64,000 nt of DNA from contig OZ024744.1 of NCBI GenBank assembly GCA_964016885.1, positions 111,188,536-111,252,535 on the forward strand. The letters are read 5' to 3'. The position numbers and the translations under genes were made by a program. The notes under the pieces are model-generated. The model saw only the letters and a program-made list of their open reading frames with translations, was not told the DNA's origin and ran no database searches. This DNA comes from Eledone cirrhosa (taxonomy: Eukaryota > Mollusca > Cephalopoda > Octopoda > Eledonidae). Positions within the stretch are counted from its first letter, which is position 1; every line of letters starts with the position of its first letter. Below are positions 1 to 16,886 of the stretch, piece by piece.

Positions 1-3000
1 ACACAATCCACTATAACTTACCTTGCCCTGAACACAGTAAAACTACACAATCCACTATAACTTACCTTGCTCTGAACACAATAAAACTACACAATCCACT
101 ATAACTTAACTGGCCCTGAACACAGTAAAACTACACAATCCACTATAACTTACCTTGCCCTGAACACAGTAAAACTACGCAATCCACTATAACAAACATT
201 GCCCTGAACACGGTAAAACTACACAAACCACTATAAATTACCTTGCCCTGAACACAGTAAAACTACATAATCCACTATAGTTTACCTTGCCCTGAACACA
301 ATAAAACTACACAATCCACTATCAATTACCTTGCCCTGAACACAGTAAAACTACACAATCCACTATAACGTACCTTGCCATGAACACAGTAAAACTACTT
401 AATTCACTATAACATACCTTGCTCTGAACACAGTAAAACTACACAATCCACTATACCTTACCTTGCCCTGAACACAGTAAAACTACACAATCCACTATAA
501 CTTACCTTGCCCTGAACACAGTAAAACTACACAATCCTCTATAACTTACCTTGCTGTGAACACAGTAAAACTACACAATCCACTATGCCTTACCTTGCCC
601 TGAACACAGTAAAACTACACAATCCACTACAACTTACCTTGCACTGAACACAGTAAAACTACACAATCCACTATAAATTACCTTCCTCTGAACACAGTAA
701 AACTACACAATCCACTATAACTTAACTGGCCCTGAACACAGTAACACTACACAATCAACTATAACTTACATTGCACTGAACACAGTAAAACTACACAATC
801 CACTATAAATTACGTTGTTCTGAACACACTAAAACTACACAATCCACTCTAACCTACCTTGCCCAGAACAAAGTATAACTACGTAATCCACTATACCTTA
901 CCTTGCCCTGAACACAGTAAAACTACACAATCCACTATAGCTTACATTGCTCTGAACACAGTAAAACTACACAATCCACTATAGCTTACCTTGCCCTGAA
1001 CACAGTAAAACTACACAATCCACTATAAATTACCTTGCTCTGAACACAGTAAAACTATACAATCCACTATAACTTACGTTGCCCTGAACACAGTAAAACT
1101 ACACAATCCACTATAACTTACATTGCCCTGAACACAGTAAAACTACACAATCCAATATAACTTAACTTGCCCTGAACGGAGTAAAACTACACAATACACT
1201 ATAACTTACTTTGCCCTGAACGCAGTAAAATTACATAATCCACTATAACTTAACTTACCCTAAACACAGTAAAACTACACAATCCACTATAACTTACCTT
1301 GCCCTGAACACAGTAAAACTACACAATCCACTATAACTTATCTTGCCCTGAACACAGTAAAACTACAAGATCCACTATAACTTACCTTGCCCTGAACACA
1401 GTAAAACTCCACAATCCACTATAACTTACCTTGCCCTGAACACAGTAAAACTACATAATCCACTATGACTTACCTTGCCCTGAACACAGTAAAACTATAC
1501 AATCCACTATAACTTACCTTGCCTGAACACAGTAACACTACACAATCCACAATTACTTAACTGGCCCTGAACACAGTAAAACTACAGAATCCACTATAAC
1601 TTACCTTGCTCTGAACACAGTAAAACTACGTAATCCACTATAACTTACCTTGCCCTGAACACGGTAAAACTACACAATCCACTATAGCTTACATTGCTCT
1701 GAACACAGTAAAACTACACAATCCGCTATAGATTACCTTGCACTGAACACTGTAAAACTACACAATCCACTATAAATTACCTTGCTCTGAACACAGTAAA
1801 ACTACACAATCCACTATAACTTACCTTGCTCTGAACACAGTAAAACTACACAATCCACTATAACTTACTTTGCCATGAACACAGTAAAACTACACAATCC
1901 ACTATAACTTACCTTGCACTGAACACAGTAAAACTATACAATCCACTATAGTTTACCTTGCCCTGAACAAAGTAAAAGAGCACAATCTTCTATAACTTAC
2001 CTTGCCCTGAACACAGTAAAACTACTTAATTCACTATAACTTACCTTGCCCTGAACACAGTAAAACTACACAATCCACTATTACTTACCTTGCCCTGAAC
2101 ACAGAATAACTACACAATCCACTATAACTTAACTGGCCCTGAACACAGTAAAACTACACAATCCACTATTACTTACCTTGCTCTGAACACAGTAAAACTA
2201 CACAATCCACTATTACTTACCTTGCTCTGAACACAGAAAAACTACACAATCCACTATAACTTACTTTGCCATGAACACAGTAAAACTACACAATCCACTA
2301 TAACTTAACTGGCCCTGAACACAGTAACACTACACAATTAACTATAACTTACCTTGCTCTGAACACAGTAAAACTACACAATGCACTATAACTTACTTTG
2401 CCATGAACACAGTAAAACTACACAATCCACTATAACTTACCTTGCACTGAACACAGTAAAACTACACAATCCACTATAAATTACCTTGTTCTGAACACAG
2501 TAAAACTACACAATCCACTCTAACTTACCTTGCCCAGAACAAAGTAAAACTACGTAATCCACTATACCTTACCTTGCCCTGAACACAGTGAAACTACACA
2601 ATCCACTATAACTTACCTTGCTCTGAACACAGTAAAACTACACAATCCACTATAACTTACCTTGCCCTGAACACAGTAAAACTACATAATCCAATATAGT
2701 TTACCTTGCCCTGAACACAATAAAACTACACAATCCACTATAAATTACCTTGCTCTGAACACAATAAAACTACACAATCCACTATAACTTAACTGGCCCT
2801 GAACACAGTAAAACTAAAAAATCCACTATAACAAACATTGCCCTTAACACGGTAAAACTACACACACCACTATAAATTACCTTGCCCTGAACACAGTAAA
2901 ACTACATAATCCACTATAGTTTACCTTGCCCTGAACACAATAAAACTACACAATCCACTATAAATTACCTTGTCCTGAACACAGTAAAACTACACAATCC

Positions 3001-6000
3001 ACTATAACGTACCTTGCCCTGAACACAGTAAAACTACTTAATTCACTATAACTTACCTTGCTCTGAACATAGTAAAACTACACAATCCACTATACCTTAC
3101 CTTGCCCTGAACACAGTAAAACTACACAATCCTCTATAACTTACCTTGCTGTGAACACAGTAAAACTACACAATCCACTATGCCTTACCTTGCCCTGAAC
3201 ACAGTAAAACTACACAATCCACTATAACTTACTTTGCCATGAACACAGTAAAACTACACAATCCACTACAACTTACCTTGCACTGAACACAGTAAAACTA
3301 CACAATCCACTATAACTTAACTGGCCCTGAACACAGTAACACTACACAATCCACTCTAACATACCTTGCCCAGAACAAAGTATAACTACGTAATCCACTA
3401 TACCTTACCTTGCCCTGAACACAGTCAAACTACACAATCCACTATAGCTTACATTGCTCTGAACACAGTAAAACTACACAATCCACTATAGCTTACCTTG
3501 CACTGAACACATTAAAACTACACAATCCACTATAAATTACCTTCCTCTGAACACAGTAAAACTACACAATCCACTATAACTTAACTGGCCCTGAACACAG
3601 TAACACTACACAATCCACTATAACTTAACTGGCCCTGAACACAGTAAATCTACACAATCCACTATAACTTACCATGCCCTGAACACAGTAAAACTAAACA
3701 ATCCACTATAACTTACATTGCCCTGAACACAGTAAAATTACACAAACCACTATAAATTAACTTGCCCGGAACACAGTAAGACTACACAATCCACTATAGT
3801 TTACCTTGCCCTGAACACAGTAAAACTACACAATCCACTATAAATTACCTTGCCCTGAACACAGTAAAACTACACAATCCACTATAACTTACCTTGCCCT
3901 GGACACAGTAAAACTACACAAACCACTATAACTTACCTTGCTCTGAACACAGTAAAACTACACAATCCACTATACCTTACCTTGGCCTGAACACAGTAAA
4001 ACTACACAATCCACTATAGCTTACATTGCTCTGAACACAGTAAAACTACACAATCCATTATAGCTTACCTTGCCCTGAAAACAGTGGAACTACACAATCC
4101 ACTATAAATTACCTTGCTCTGAACACAGTAAAACTACACAATCCACTATAACTTACCTTGCTCTGAACACAGTAAAACTACACAATCCACTATAACTTAC
4201 CTTGCTCTGAACACAGTAAAACTACACAATCCACTATAACTTACTTTGCCATGAACACAGTAAAACTACACAATCCACTATAACTTACCTTGCACTGAAC
4301 ACAGTAAAACTACACAATCCACTATAGTTTACCTTGCCCTGAGCACAGTAAAACTACACATTCCACTATAACGTACCTTGCCCTGAACAGAGTAAAACTA
4401 CTTAATTCACTATAACTTACCTTGCTCTGAACACAGTAAAACTACACAATCCACTATACCTTACCTTGCCCTGAACACAGTAAAACTACACAATCCACTA
4501 TAGCTTACATTGCTCTGAACACAGTAAAACTACACTATCCACTATAAATTACCTTGCCCTGAACACAGTAAAACTACACAATCCACTATTACTTACCTTG
4601 CCCTGAACACAGAATAACTACACAATCCACTATAACTTAACTGGCCCTGAACACAGTAAAACTACACAATCCACTATTACATACCTTGCTCTGAACACAG
4701 TAAAACTACACAATCCACTATTACTTACCTTGCTCTGAACACAGAAAAACTACACAATCCACTATAACTTACTTTGCCATGAACACAGTAAAACTACACA
4801 ATCCACTATAACTTACCTTGCACTGAACAGAGTAAAACTACACAATGCACTATAACTTACTTTGCCATGTACACAGTAAAACTACACAATCCACTATAAC
4901 TTACCTTGCACTGAACAGAGTAAAACTACACAATCCACTATAAATTACCTTGTTCTGAACAGAGTAAAACTACACAATCCACTCTAACTTACCTTGCCCA
5001 GAACAAAGTAAAACTACGTAATCCACTATACCTTACCTTGCCCTGAACACAGTGAAACTACACAATCCACTATAACTTACCTTGCTCTGAACACAGTAAA
5101 ACTACACAATCCACTATACCTTACCTTGCCCTGAACACAGTAAAACTACATAATCCACTATAGTTTACCTTGCCCTGAACACAATAAAACTACACAATCC
5201 ACTATAAATTACCTTGCTCTGAACACAATAAAACTACACAATCCACTATAACTTAACTGGCCCTGAACACAGTAAAACTACACAATCCACTATAACTTAC
5301 CTTGCACTGAACACAGTAAAACTACACAATCCACTATAACAAACATTGCCCTGAACACGGTAAAACTACACAAACCACTATAAATTACCTTGCCCTGAAC
5401 ACAGTAAAACTACATAATCCACTATAGTTTACCTTGCCCTGAACACAATAAAACTACACAATCCACTATAAATTACCTTGCCCTGAACACAGTAAAACTA
5501 CACAATCCACTATAACGTACCTTGCCCTGAACACAGTAAAACTACTTAGTTCACTATAACTTACCTTGCTCTGAACACAGTAAAACTACACAATCCACTA
5601 TAACTTACCTTGCCCTGAACACAGTAAATCTACACAATCCTCTATAACTTACCTTGCTGTGAACACAGTAAAACTACACAATCCACTATGCCTTACCTTG
5701 CCCTGAACACAGTCAAACTACACAATCCACTATAGCTTACATTGCTCTGAACACAGTAAAACTACACAATCCACTATAGCTTACCTTGCCCTGAACGGAG
5801 TAAAACTACACAATACACTATAACTTACCTTGCCCTGAACACAGTAAAACTACACAATCCACTATAACTTATCTTGCCCTGAACACAGTAAAACTACACA
5901 ATCCACTATAACTTACCTTGCCCTGAACACAGTAAAACTACACGATCCACTATAACTTACCTTGCCCTGAACACAGTAAAACTCCACAATCCACTATAAC

Positions 6001-6090
6001 TTACCTTGCCCTGAACACAGTAAAACTACATAATCCACTATAACTTACCTTGCCCTGAACACAGTAAAACTATACAATCCACTATAACTT
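1..6090. repeat. Satellite domain A: 2.5-2.6 kb higher-order repeats
   Basis: Within the 44-bp array, the rare variant AACAAACATTGCCC occurs at 191, 2830 and 5338, spacings of 2639 and 2508 bp (about 60 and 57 monomers). The same neighbouring variants follow each time: CACAAACCACTATAAATT, then TAATCCACTATAGTTTACC, then ACACAATAAAACT. This order-preserving recurrence defines a higher-order repeat. Monomers here are more diverged from the consensus than those beyond 6 kb, as expected at an older or less homogenised edge. The right boundary is set where the 10.8-kb super-repeat starts and is approximate. Confidence 0.8.
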
Positions 6091-9000
6091 ACCTTGCCTG
6101 AACACAGTAACACTACACAATCCACTATTACTTAACTGGCCCTGAACACAGTAAAACTACAGAATCCACTATAACTTACCTTACTCTGAACACAGTAAAA
6201 GTACACAATCCACTATAGCTTACATTGCTCTGAACACAGTAAAACTACACAATCCACTATAGCTTACCTTGCCCTGAAAACACTAGAACTACACAATCCA
6301 CTATAGCTTACCTTGCCCTGAAAACACTAGAACTACACAATCCACTATAAATTACCTTGCTCTGAACAAAGTAAATCTACACAATCCGCTATAACTTACC
6401 TTGCCCTGAACACAGTAAAACTACACAATCCCCTATAACTTACCTTGCCCTGAACACAGTAAAACTACACGATCCACTATAACTTACTTTGCCATGAACA
6501 CAGTAAAACTACACAATCCACTATAACTTACCTTGCACTGAACACTGTAAAACTACACAATCCACTATAAATTACCTTGCTCTGAACACAGTAAAACTAC
6601 ACAATCCACTATAACTTAACTGGCTCTGAACACAGTAAACTAAAGAATCCACTATAACTTACCTTGCCCAGAACACAGTAAAACTACACAATCCACTATA
6701 CCTTACCTTGCCCTGAACACAGTAAAACTACACAATCCACTATACCTTACCTTGCCCTGAACACAGTAAAACTACACAATCCACTATAGCTTACATTGCT
6801 CTGAACACACTAAAACTATACAATCCACTATAGCTTACCTTGCCCTGAACACAGTAAAACTACGCAATCCACTATAACTTACCTTGCACTGAACACAGTA
6901 AACTACAGAATCCACTATAACTTACCTTGCTCAGAACACAGTAAAACTACACAATCCACTATAACTTAACTGGCTCTGAACACACTAAACTACAGAATCC
7001 ACTATAACTTACCTTGCCCTGAACACAGTAAAACTACACAATCCACTATAACTTACCTTGCACTGAACTCAGTAAACTACACAATCCACTATAACTTTCC
7101 TTGCCCAAAACAAAGTAAAACTACGTAATCCACTATAACTTACCTTGCCCTGAACACAGTAAAACTACACAATCCACTATAGCTTACCTTGATCTGAACA
7201 CAGTAAAACTACACAATCCACTATAACTTAACTGGCCCTGAACACAGTAAAACTACACGATCCACTATAACTTACCTTGCCCTGAACACAGTAAAACTAC
7301 AGAATGCACTATAACTTACCTTGCCCAGAACAAAGTAAAACTACGTAATCCACTATAACTTACCTTGATCTGAACACAGTAAAACTACACAATCCACTAT
7401 AACTTACCTTGCCCAGAACAAAGTAAAACTACGTAATCCACAATAACTCACCTTGCCCTGAACACAGTAAAACTACAGAATCCACTATAACTTACCTTGC
7501 CCTGAACACAGTAAAACTACACAATCCACTATAACTTACCTTACCCTGAACACAGTAAAACTACACAATCCACTATAACTTACCTTGCCTGAACACAGTA
7601 AAACTACACTATCCACTATAACTTACCTTGCCTGAACGCAGTAAAACTACAGAATCCACTATAACTTAACTGGCCCTGAACACAGTAAAACTACACAATC
7701 CACTATAACTTACCTTACCCTGAACACAGTAAAACTACAGAATCCACTATAACTTACCTTGCCCTGAACACAGTAAAACTACACAATCAACTATAACTTA
7801 CCTTACCCTGAACACAGTAAAACTACAGAATCCACTATAACTTACCTTGCCTGAACACAGTAAAACTACACTATCCACTATAACTTACCTTGCCTCAACA
7901 CAGTAAAACTACAGAATCCACTATAACTTAACTGGCCCTGAACACAGTAAAACTACAGAATCCACTATAACTTACCTTGCCCTGAACACAGTAAAACTAC
8001 ACAATCCACTATAACTTAACTGGCCCTGAACACAGTAAAACTACACAATCCACTATAACTTAACTGGCCCTGAACACAGTAAAACTACACAATCCACTAT
8101 AACTTAACTGGCCCTGAACACACTAAACTACAGAATCCACTATAACTTACCTTGCTCTGAACACAGTAAAAATACACAATCCACTATAACTTAACTGGCC
8201 CTGAACACAGTAAAACTACACAATCCACTATAAGTTACCTTGCTCTGAACACAGTAAAACTACACAATCCACTATAATTTACCTTGCCCTGAACACAGTA
8301 AACTACACAATCCACTATAACTTACACTGCCCTGAACACAGTAAAACTACACAAAACACTATAAATTACCTTGTTATGAACACAGTAAAACTACACAATC
8401 CACTAAACCTTACCTTGCCCTGAACACAGTAAACTACACGATCCACTATAACTTACATTGCCCTGAACACAGTAAAACTACACAAACCACTATAAATTAC
8501 CTTGCCCTGAACACAGTAAAACTACACAATCCACTATAAATTACCTTGCTCTGAACACAGTAAAATTACACAATCCACTATAACTTAACTGACCCTGAAC
8601 ACAGTAAACTACAGAATCCAATATAACTTACCTTGTCCTGAACACAGTAAAACTACACAATCCACTATAACTTACCTTGCCCTGATCACAGTAAAACTAC
8701 ACAATCCACTATAACTTACCTTGCCCTGAACACAGTAAAACTACACAATCCACTATAACTTACCTTGCCCTGAACACAGTAAAACTACACAATCCACTAT
8801 AACTTACCTTGCCCTGAAAACAGTAAAACTACACAATCCACTATAACTTACCTTGCCCTGATCACAGTAAAACTACACAATCCACTATAACTTACCTTGC
8901 CCTGAACACAGTAAAATAACACAATCCACCAAAACTTACCTTGCTCTGAACACAGTAAAACTACACAATCCACTATAACTTACCTTCCTGTGAACACAAT

Positions 9001-12000
9001 AAAACTACACAATCCACTATAACTTACCTTGCCCTGAACACAGTAGAACTAGACAATCCACTATAACTTACCTTGCCCTGAACACAGTAACACTAGCCAA
9101 TCCACTATAACTTACCTTGCCCTGAACACAGTAAAACTACACAATCTACTATAAATTACCTTGCCCTGAATACACTAAAATTACACAATCCACTATAACT
9201 TACCTTACCCTGAACACAGTAAAACTACATAATCCACTATAACTTACCTTGCTCTGAACACAGTAAAACTGCACAATCCATTATAACTTAACTTGCTTTG
9301 AACACAGTAAAACTACACAATCTACTATAATTTAGCTTGCCCTGAATACACTTAAATTACACAATCCACTATAACTTACCTTGCCCTGAACACAGTAAAA
9401 CTACACAATCCACTATAACTTACCTTGCCCTGAACACAGTAAAACTACACAATCCACCAAAACTTACCTTGCTCTGAACACAGTAAAACTACACAATCCA
9501 CTATAACTTACCTTGCCCTGAACACAGTAAAACTACACAATCCACTATAACTTAACTGGCCCTGAACACAGTAAAACTACACAATCCACTATAACTTAAC
9601 TGGCCCTGAACACAGTAAAACTACACAATCCACTATAACTTAACTGGCCCTGAACACACTAAACTACAGAATCCACTATAACTTACCTTGCTCTGAACAC
9701 AGTAAAAATACAGAATCCACTATAACTTACCTTGCCCTGAACACAGTAAAACTACACAATCCACTATAACTTACCTTACCCTGAACACAGTAAAACTACA
9801 CAATCCACTATAACTTACCTTGCCTGAACACAGTAAAACTACACTATCCACTATAACTTACCTTGCCTGAACGCAGTAAAACTACAGAATCCACTATAAC
9901 TTAACTGGCCCTGAACACAGTAAAACTACACAATCCACTATAACTTACCTTACCCTGAACACAGTAAAACTACACAATCCTCTATAACTTACCTTGCTGT
10001 GAACACAGTAAAACTACACAATCCACTATGCCTTACCTTGCCCTGAACACAGTAAAACTACACAATCCACTATAACTTACCTTGCCTGAACACAGTAAAA
10101 CTACACTATCCACTATAACTTACCTTGCCTCAACACAGTAAAACTACAGAATCCACTATAACTTAACTGGCCCTGAACACAGTAAAACTACAGAATCCAC
10201 TATAACTTACCTTGCCCTGAACACAGTAAAACGACACAATCCACTATAACTTAACTGGCCCTGAACACAGTAAAACTACACAATCCACTATAACTTAACT
10301 GGCCCTGAACACAGTAAAACTACACAATCCACTATAACTTAACTGGCCCTGAACACACTAAACTACAGAATCCACTATAACTTACCTTGCTCTGAACACA
10401 GTAAAAATACACAATCCACTATAACTTAACTGGCCCTGAACACAGTAAAACTACACAATCCACTATAAGTTACCTTGCTCTCAACACAGTAAAACTACAC
10501 AATCCACTATAATTTACCTTGCCCTGAACACAGTAAACTACACAATCCACTATAACTTACATTGCCCTGAACACAGTAAAACTACACAAAACACTATAAA
10601 TTACCTTGTTATGAACACAGTAAAACTACACAATCCACTAAACCTTACCTTGCCCTGAACACAGTAAACTACACGATCCACTATAACTTACATTGCCCTG
10701 AACACAGTAAAACTACACAAACCACTATAAATTACCTTGCCCTGAACACAGTAAAACTACACAATCCACTATAAATTACCTTGCTCTGAACACAGTAAAA
10801 TTACACAATCCACTATAACTTAACTGACCCTGAACACAGTAAACTACAGAATCCAATATAACTTACCTTGTCCTGAACACAGTAAAACTACACAATCCAC
10901 TATAACTTACCTTGCCCTGATCACAGTAAAACTACACAATCCACTATAACTTACCTTGCCCTGAACACAGTAAAACTACACAATCCACTATAACTTACCT
11001 TGCCCTGAACACAGTAAAACTACACAATCCACTATAACTTACCTTGCCCTGAAAACAGTAAAACTACACAATCCACTATAACTTACCTTGCCCTGATCAC
11101 AGTAAAACTACACAATCCACTATAACTTACCTTGCCCTGAACTCAGTAAAATAACACAATCCACCAAAACTTACCTTGCTCTGAACACAGTAAAACTACA
11201 CAATCCACTATAACTTACCTTCCTGTGAACACAATAAAACTACACAATCCACTATAACTTACCTTGCCCTGAACACAGTAGAACTAGACAATCCACTATA
11301 ACTTACCTTGCCCTGAACACAGTAACACTAGCCAATCCACTATAACTTACCTTGCCCTGAACACAGTAAAACTACACAATCTACTATAAATTACCTTGCC
11401 CTGAATACACTAAAATTACACAATCCACTATAACTTACCTTACCCTGAACACAGTAAAACTACATAATCCACTATAACTTACCTTGCTCTGAACACAGTA
11501 AAACTGCACAATCCATTATAACTTAACTTGCTTTGAACACAGTAAAACTACACAATCTACTATAATTTAGCTTGCCCTGAATACACTTAAATTACACAAT
11601 CCACTATAACTTACCTTGCCCTGAACACAGTAAAACTACACAATCCACTATAACTTACCTTGCCCTGAACACAGTAAAACTACACAATCCACCAAAACTT
11701 ACCTTGCTCTGAACACAGTAAAACTACACAATCCACTATAACTTACCTTGCCCTGAACACAGTAAAACTACACAATCCACTATAACTTAACTGGCCCTGA
11801 ACACAGTAAAACTACACAATCCACTATAACTTAACTGGCCCTGAACACAGTAAAACTACACAATCCACTATAACTTAACTGGCCCTGAACACACTAAACT
11901 ACAGAATCCACTATAACTTACCTTGCTCTGAACACAGTAAAAATACACAATCCACTATAACTTAACTGGCCCTGAACACAGTAAAACTACACAATCCACT

Positions 12001-15000
12001 ATAAGTTACCTTGCTCTGAACACAGTAAAACTACACAATCCACTATAATTTACCTTGCCCTGAACACAGTAAACTACACAATCCACTATAACTTACATTG
12101 CCCTGAACACAGTAAAACTACACAAAACACTATAAATTACCTTGTTATGAACACAGTAAAACTACACAATCCACTAAACCTTACCTTGCCCTGAACACGG
12201 TAAACTACACGATCCACTATAACTTACATTGCCCTGAACACAGTAAAACTACACAAACCACTATAAATTACCTTGCCCTGAACACAGTAAAACTACACAA
12301 TCCACTATAAATTACCTTGCTCTGAACACAGTAAAATTACACAATCCACTATAACTTAACTGACCCTGAACACAGTAAACTACAGAATCCAATATAACTT
12401 ACCTTGTCCTGAACACAGTAAAACTACACAATCCACTATAACTTACCTTGCCCTGATCACAGTAAAACTACACAATCCACTATAACTTACCTTGCCCTGA
12501 ACACAGTAAAACTACACAATCCACTATAACTTACCTTGCCCTGAACACAGTAAAACTACACAATCCACTATAACTTACCTTGCCCTGAAAACAGTAAAAC
12601 TACACAATCCACTATAACTTACCTTGCCCTGATCACAGTAAAACTACACAATCCACTATAACTTACCTTGCCCTGAACACAGTAAAATAACACAATCCAC
12701 CAAAACTTACCTTGCTCTGAACACAGTAAAACTACACAATCCACTATAACTTACCTTCCTGTGAACACAATAAAACTACACAATCCACTATAACTTACCT
12801 TGCACTGAACACAGTAGAACTAGACAATCCACTATAACTTACCTTGCCCTGAACACAGTAACACTAGCCAATCCACTATAACTTACCTTGCCCTGAACAC
12901 AGTAAAACTACACAATCTACTATAAATTACCTTGCCCTGAATACACTAAAATTACACAATCCACTATAACTTACCTTACCCTGAACACAGTAAAACTACA
13001 TAATCCACTATAACTTACCTTGCTCTGAACACAGTAAAACTGCACAATCCATTATAACTTAACTTGCTTTGAACACAGTAAAACTACACAATCTACTATA
13101 ATTTAGCTTGCCCTGAATACACTTAAATTACACAATCCACTATAACTTACCTTGCCCTGAACACAGTAAAACTACACAATCCACTATAACTTACCTTGCC
13201 CTGAACACAGTAAAACTACACAATCCACCAAAACTTACCTTGCTCTGAACACAGTAAAACTACACAATCCACTATAACTTACCTTGCCCTGAACACAGTA
13301 AAACTACACAATCCACTATAACTTACCTTGTCCTGAACACAGTAAAACTACACAATCCACTCTAACTTACCTTGTCCTGAACACAGTAAAACTACACAAT
13401 CCACTCCACCTTGCCTTGTCCTGAACACAGTAAAACTACACAATCCACTATAATTTACCTTGCCCTGAACACAGTAAAACTACACGATCCACTATAACTT
13501 ACCTTGTCCTGAATACAGTAAAATTACACAATCCACTATAACTTACCTTACTCTGAACACAGTAAAACTACATAATCCACTATAACTTACCTTGCCCTGA
13601 ACACAGTAAAACTACACAATCCACTCTAACTTACCTTGTCCTGAACACAGTAAAATTACACAATCCACTATAACTTACCTTGCCCTGAACACAGTAGAAC
13701 TAGACAATCCACTATAACTCACCTTGCCCTGAACACAGTAAAACTACACAATCCACTATAACTTACCATGCCCTGAACACAGTAAAACTACACAATCCAC
13801 TATAACTTACCTTGCCCTGAACACAGTAAAACTACACAATCCACCAAAACTTACCTTGCTCTGAACACAGTAAAACTACACAATCCACTATAACTTACCT
13901 TGCCCTGAACACAGTAAAACTACACAATCCACTATAACTTACCTTTTCCTGAACACAGTAAAACTACACGATCCACTCTAACTTACCTTGTCCTGAACAC
14001 AGTAAAACTACACAATCCACTCTACCTTGCCTTGTCCTGAACACAGTAAAACTACACAATCCACTATAATTTACCTTGCCCTGAACACAGTAAAACTACA
14101 CAATCCACTATAACTTACCTTGCCCTGATCACAGTAAAACTACACAATCCACTATAACTTACCTTGCCCTGAACACAGTAAAACTACACAATCCACTATA
14201 ACTTACCTTGCCCTGAACACAGTAAAACTACACAATCCACTATAACTTACCTTGCCCTGAAAACAGTAAAACTACACAATCCACTATAACTTACCTTGCC
14301 CTGAACACAGTAAAACTACACAATCCACTATAAATTACCTTGCTCTGAACACAGTAAAATTACACAATCCACTATAACTTAACTGACCCTGAACACAGTA
14401 AACTACAGAATCCAATATAACTTACCTTGTCCTGAACACAGTAAAACTACACAATCCACTATAACTTACCTTGCCCTGATCACAGTAAAACTACACAATC
14501 CACTATAACTTACCTTGCCCTGAACACAGTAAAACTACACAATCCACTATAACTTACCTTGCCCTGAACACAGTAAAACTACACAATCCACTATAACTTA
14601 CCTTGCCCTGAAAACAGTAAAACTACACAATCCACTATAACTTACCTTGCCCTGATCACAGTAAAACTACACAATCCACTATAACTTACCTTGCCCTGAA
14701 CACAGTAAAATAACACAATCCACCAAAACTTACCTTGCTCTGAACACAGTAAAACTACACAATCCACTATAACTTACCTTCCTGTGAACACAATAAAACT
14801 ACACAATCCACTATAACTTACCTTGCACTGAACACAGTAGAACTAGACAATCCACTATAACTTACCTTGCCCTGAACACAGTAACACTAGCCAATCCACT
14901 ATAACTTACCTTGCCCTGAACACAGTAAAACTACACAATCTACTATAAATTACCTTGCCCTGAATACACTAAAATTACACAATCCACTATAACTTACCTT

Positions 15001-16886
15001 ACCCTGAACACAGTAAAACTACATAATCCACTATAACTTACCTTGCTCTGAACACAGTAAAACTGCACAATCCATTATAACTTAACTTGCTTTGAACACA
15101 GTAAAACTACACAATCTACTATAATTTAGCTTGCCCTGAATACACTTAAATTACACAATCCACTATAACTTACCTTGCCCTGAACACAGTAAAACTACAC
15201 AATCCACTATAACTTACCTTGCCCTGAACACAGTAAAACTACACAATCCACCAAAACTTACCTTGCTCTGAACACAGTAAAACTACACAATCCACTATAA
15301 CTTACCTTGCCCTGAACACAGTAAAACTACACAATCCACTATAACTTACCTTGTCCTGAACACAGTAAAACTACACAATCCACTCTAACTTACCTTGTCC
15401 TGAACACAGTAAAACTACACAATCCACTCCACCTTGCCTTGTCCTGAACACAGTAAAACTACACAATCCACTATAATTTACCTTGCCCTGAACACAGTAA
15501 AACTACACAATCCACTATAACTTACCTTGTCCTGAATACAGTAAAATTACACAATCCACTATAACTTACCTTACTCTGAACACAGTAAAACTACATAATC
15601 CACTATAACTTACCTTGCCCTGAACACAGTAAAACTACACAATCCACTCTAACTTACCTTGTCCTGAACACAGTAAAATTACACAATCCACTATAACTTA
15701 CCTTGCCCTGAACACAGTAGAACTAGACAATCCACTATAACTCACCTTGCCCTGAACACAGTAAAACTACACAATCCACTATAACTTACCATGCCCTGAA
15801 CACAGTAAAACTACACAATCCACTATAACTTACCTTGCCCTGAACACAGTAAAACTACACAATCCACCAAAACTTACCTTGCTCTGAACACAGTAAAACT
15901 ACACAATCCACTATAACTTACCTTGCCCTGAACACAGTAAAACTACACAATCCACTATAACTTACCTTTTCCTGAACACAGTAAAACTACACGATCCACT
16001 CTAACTTACCTTGTCCTGAACACAGTAAAACTACACAATCCACTCTACCTTGCCTTGTCCTGAACACAGTAAAACTACACAATCCACTATAATTTACCTT
16101 GCCCTGAACACAGTAAAACTACACAATCCACTATAACTTACCTTTCTGTGAACACAATAAAACTACACAATCCACTCTAACTTACCTTTTCCTGAATACA
16201 GTAAAATTACACAATCCACTATAACTTACTTTACTCTGAACACAGTAAAACTACATAATCCACTATAACTTACCTTGCCCTGAACACAGTAAAACTACAC
16301 AATCCACTCTAACTTACCTTGTCCTGAACACATTAAAATTACACAATCCACTATAACTTACCTTGCCCTGAACACAGTAGAACTACACAATCCACTATAA
16401 CTCACCTTGCCCTGAACACAGTAAAACTACACAATCCACTATAACTTACCATGCCCTGAACACAGTAAAACTACACAATCCACCAAAACTTACCTTGCTC
16501 TGAACACAGTAAACTACACAATCCACTATAACTTACCTTACCCTGAACACAGTAAAACTACACAATCCACTATAACTTACCTTCCTGTGAACACAGTAAA
16601 ACTACACAATCCACTATAACTTACCTTGTCCTGAACACAGTAAAACTACACAATCCACTCTAACTTACCTTGTCCTGAATACACTAAAACTACACAATCC
16701 ACTCTAACTTACCTTGTCCTGAACACAGTAAAACTACACAATCCACTATAATTTACCTTGCCCTGAACACAGTAAAACTACACAATCCACTATAACTTAC
16801 GTTGCCCTGAACACAGTAAAACTACACAATCCACTATAACTTACCTTGCCCTGAACACAGTAAAACTAGACAATCCACTATAACTT
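6091..16886. repeat. Satellite super-repeat copy 1 (about 10.8 kb)
   Basis: The super-repeat begins near a monomer lacking one C (ACCTTGCCTGAACACAG followed by TAACACT) at 6091; the same monomer begins copy 2 at 16887, an offset of 10,796 bp. The rare variant GCACAATCCATTATAACTTA lies at 9271, 11506, 13042 and 15065, marking internal blocks of 2235, 1536 and 2023 bp. The block from about 13,042 to 15,065 is absent from copy 2. Boundaries were placed by eye and are accurate to a monomer or two. Confidence 0.8.
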
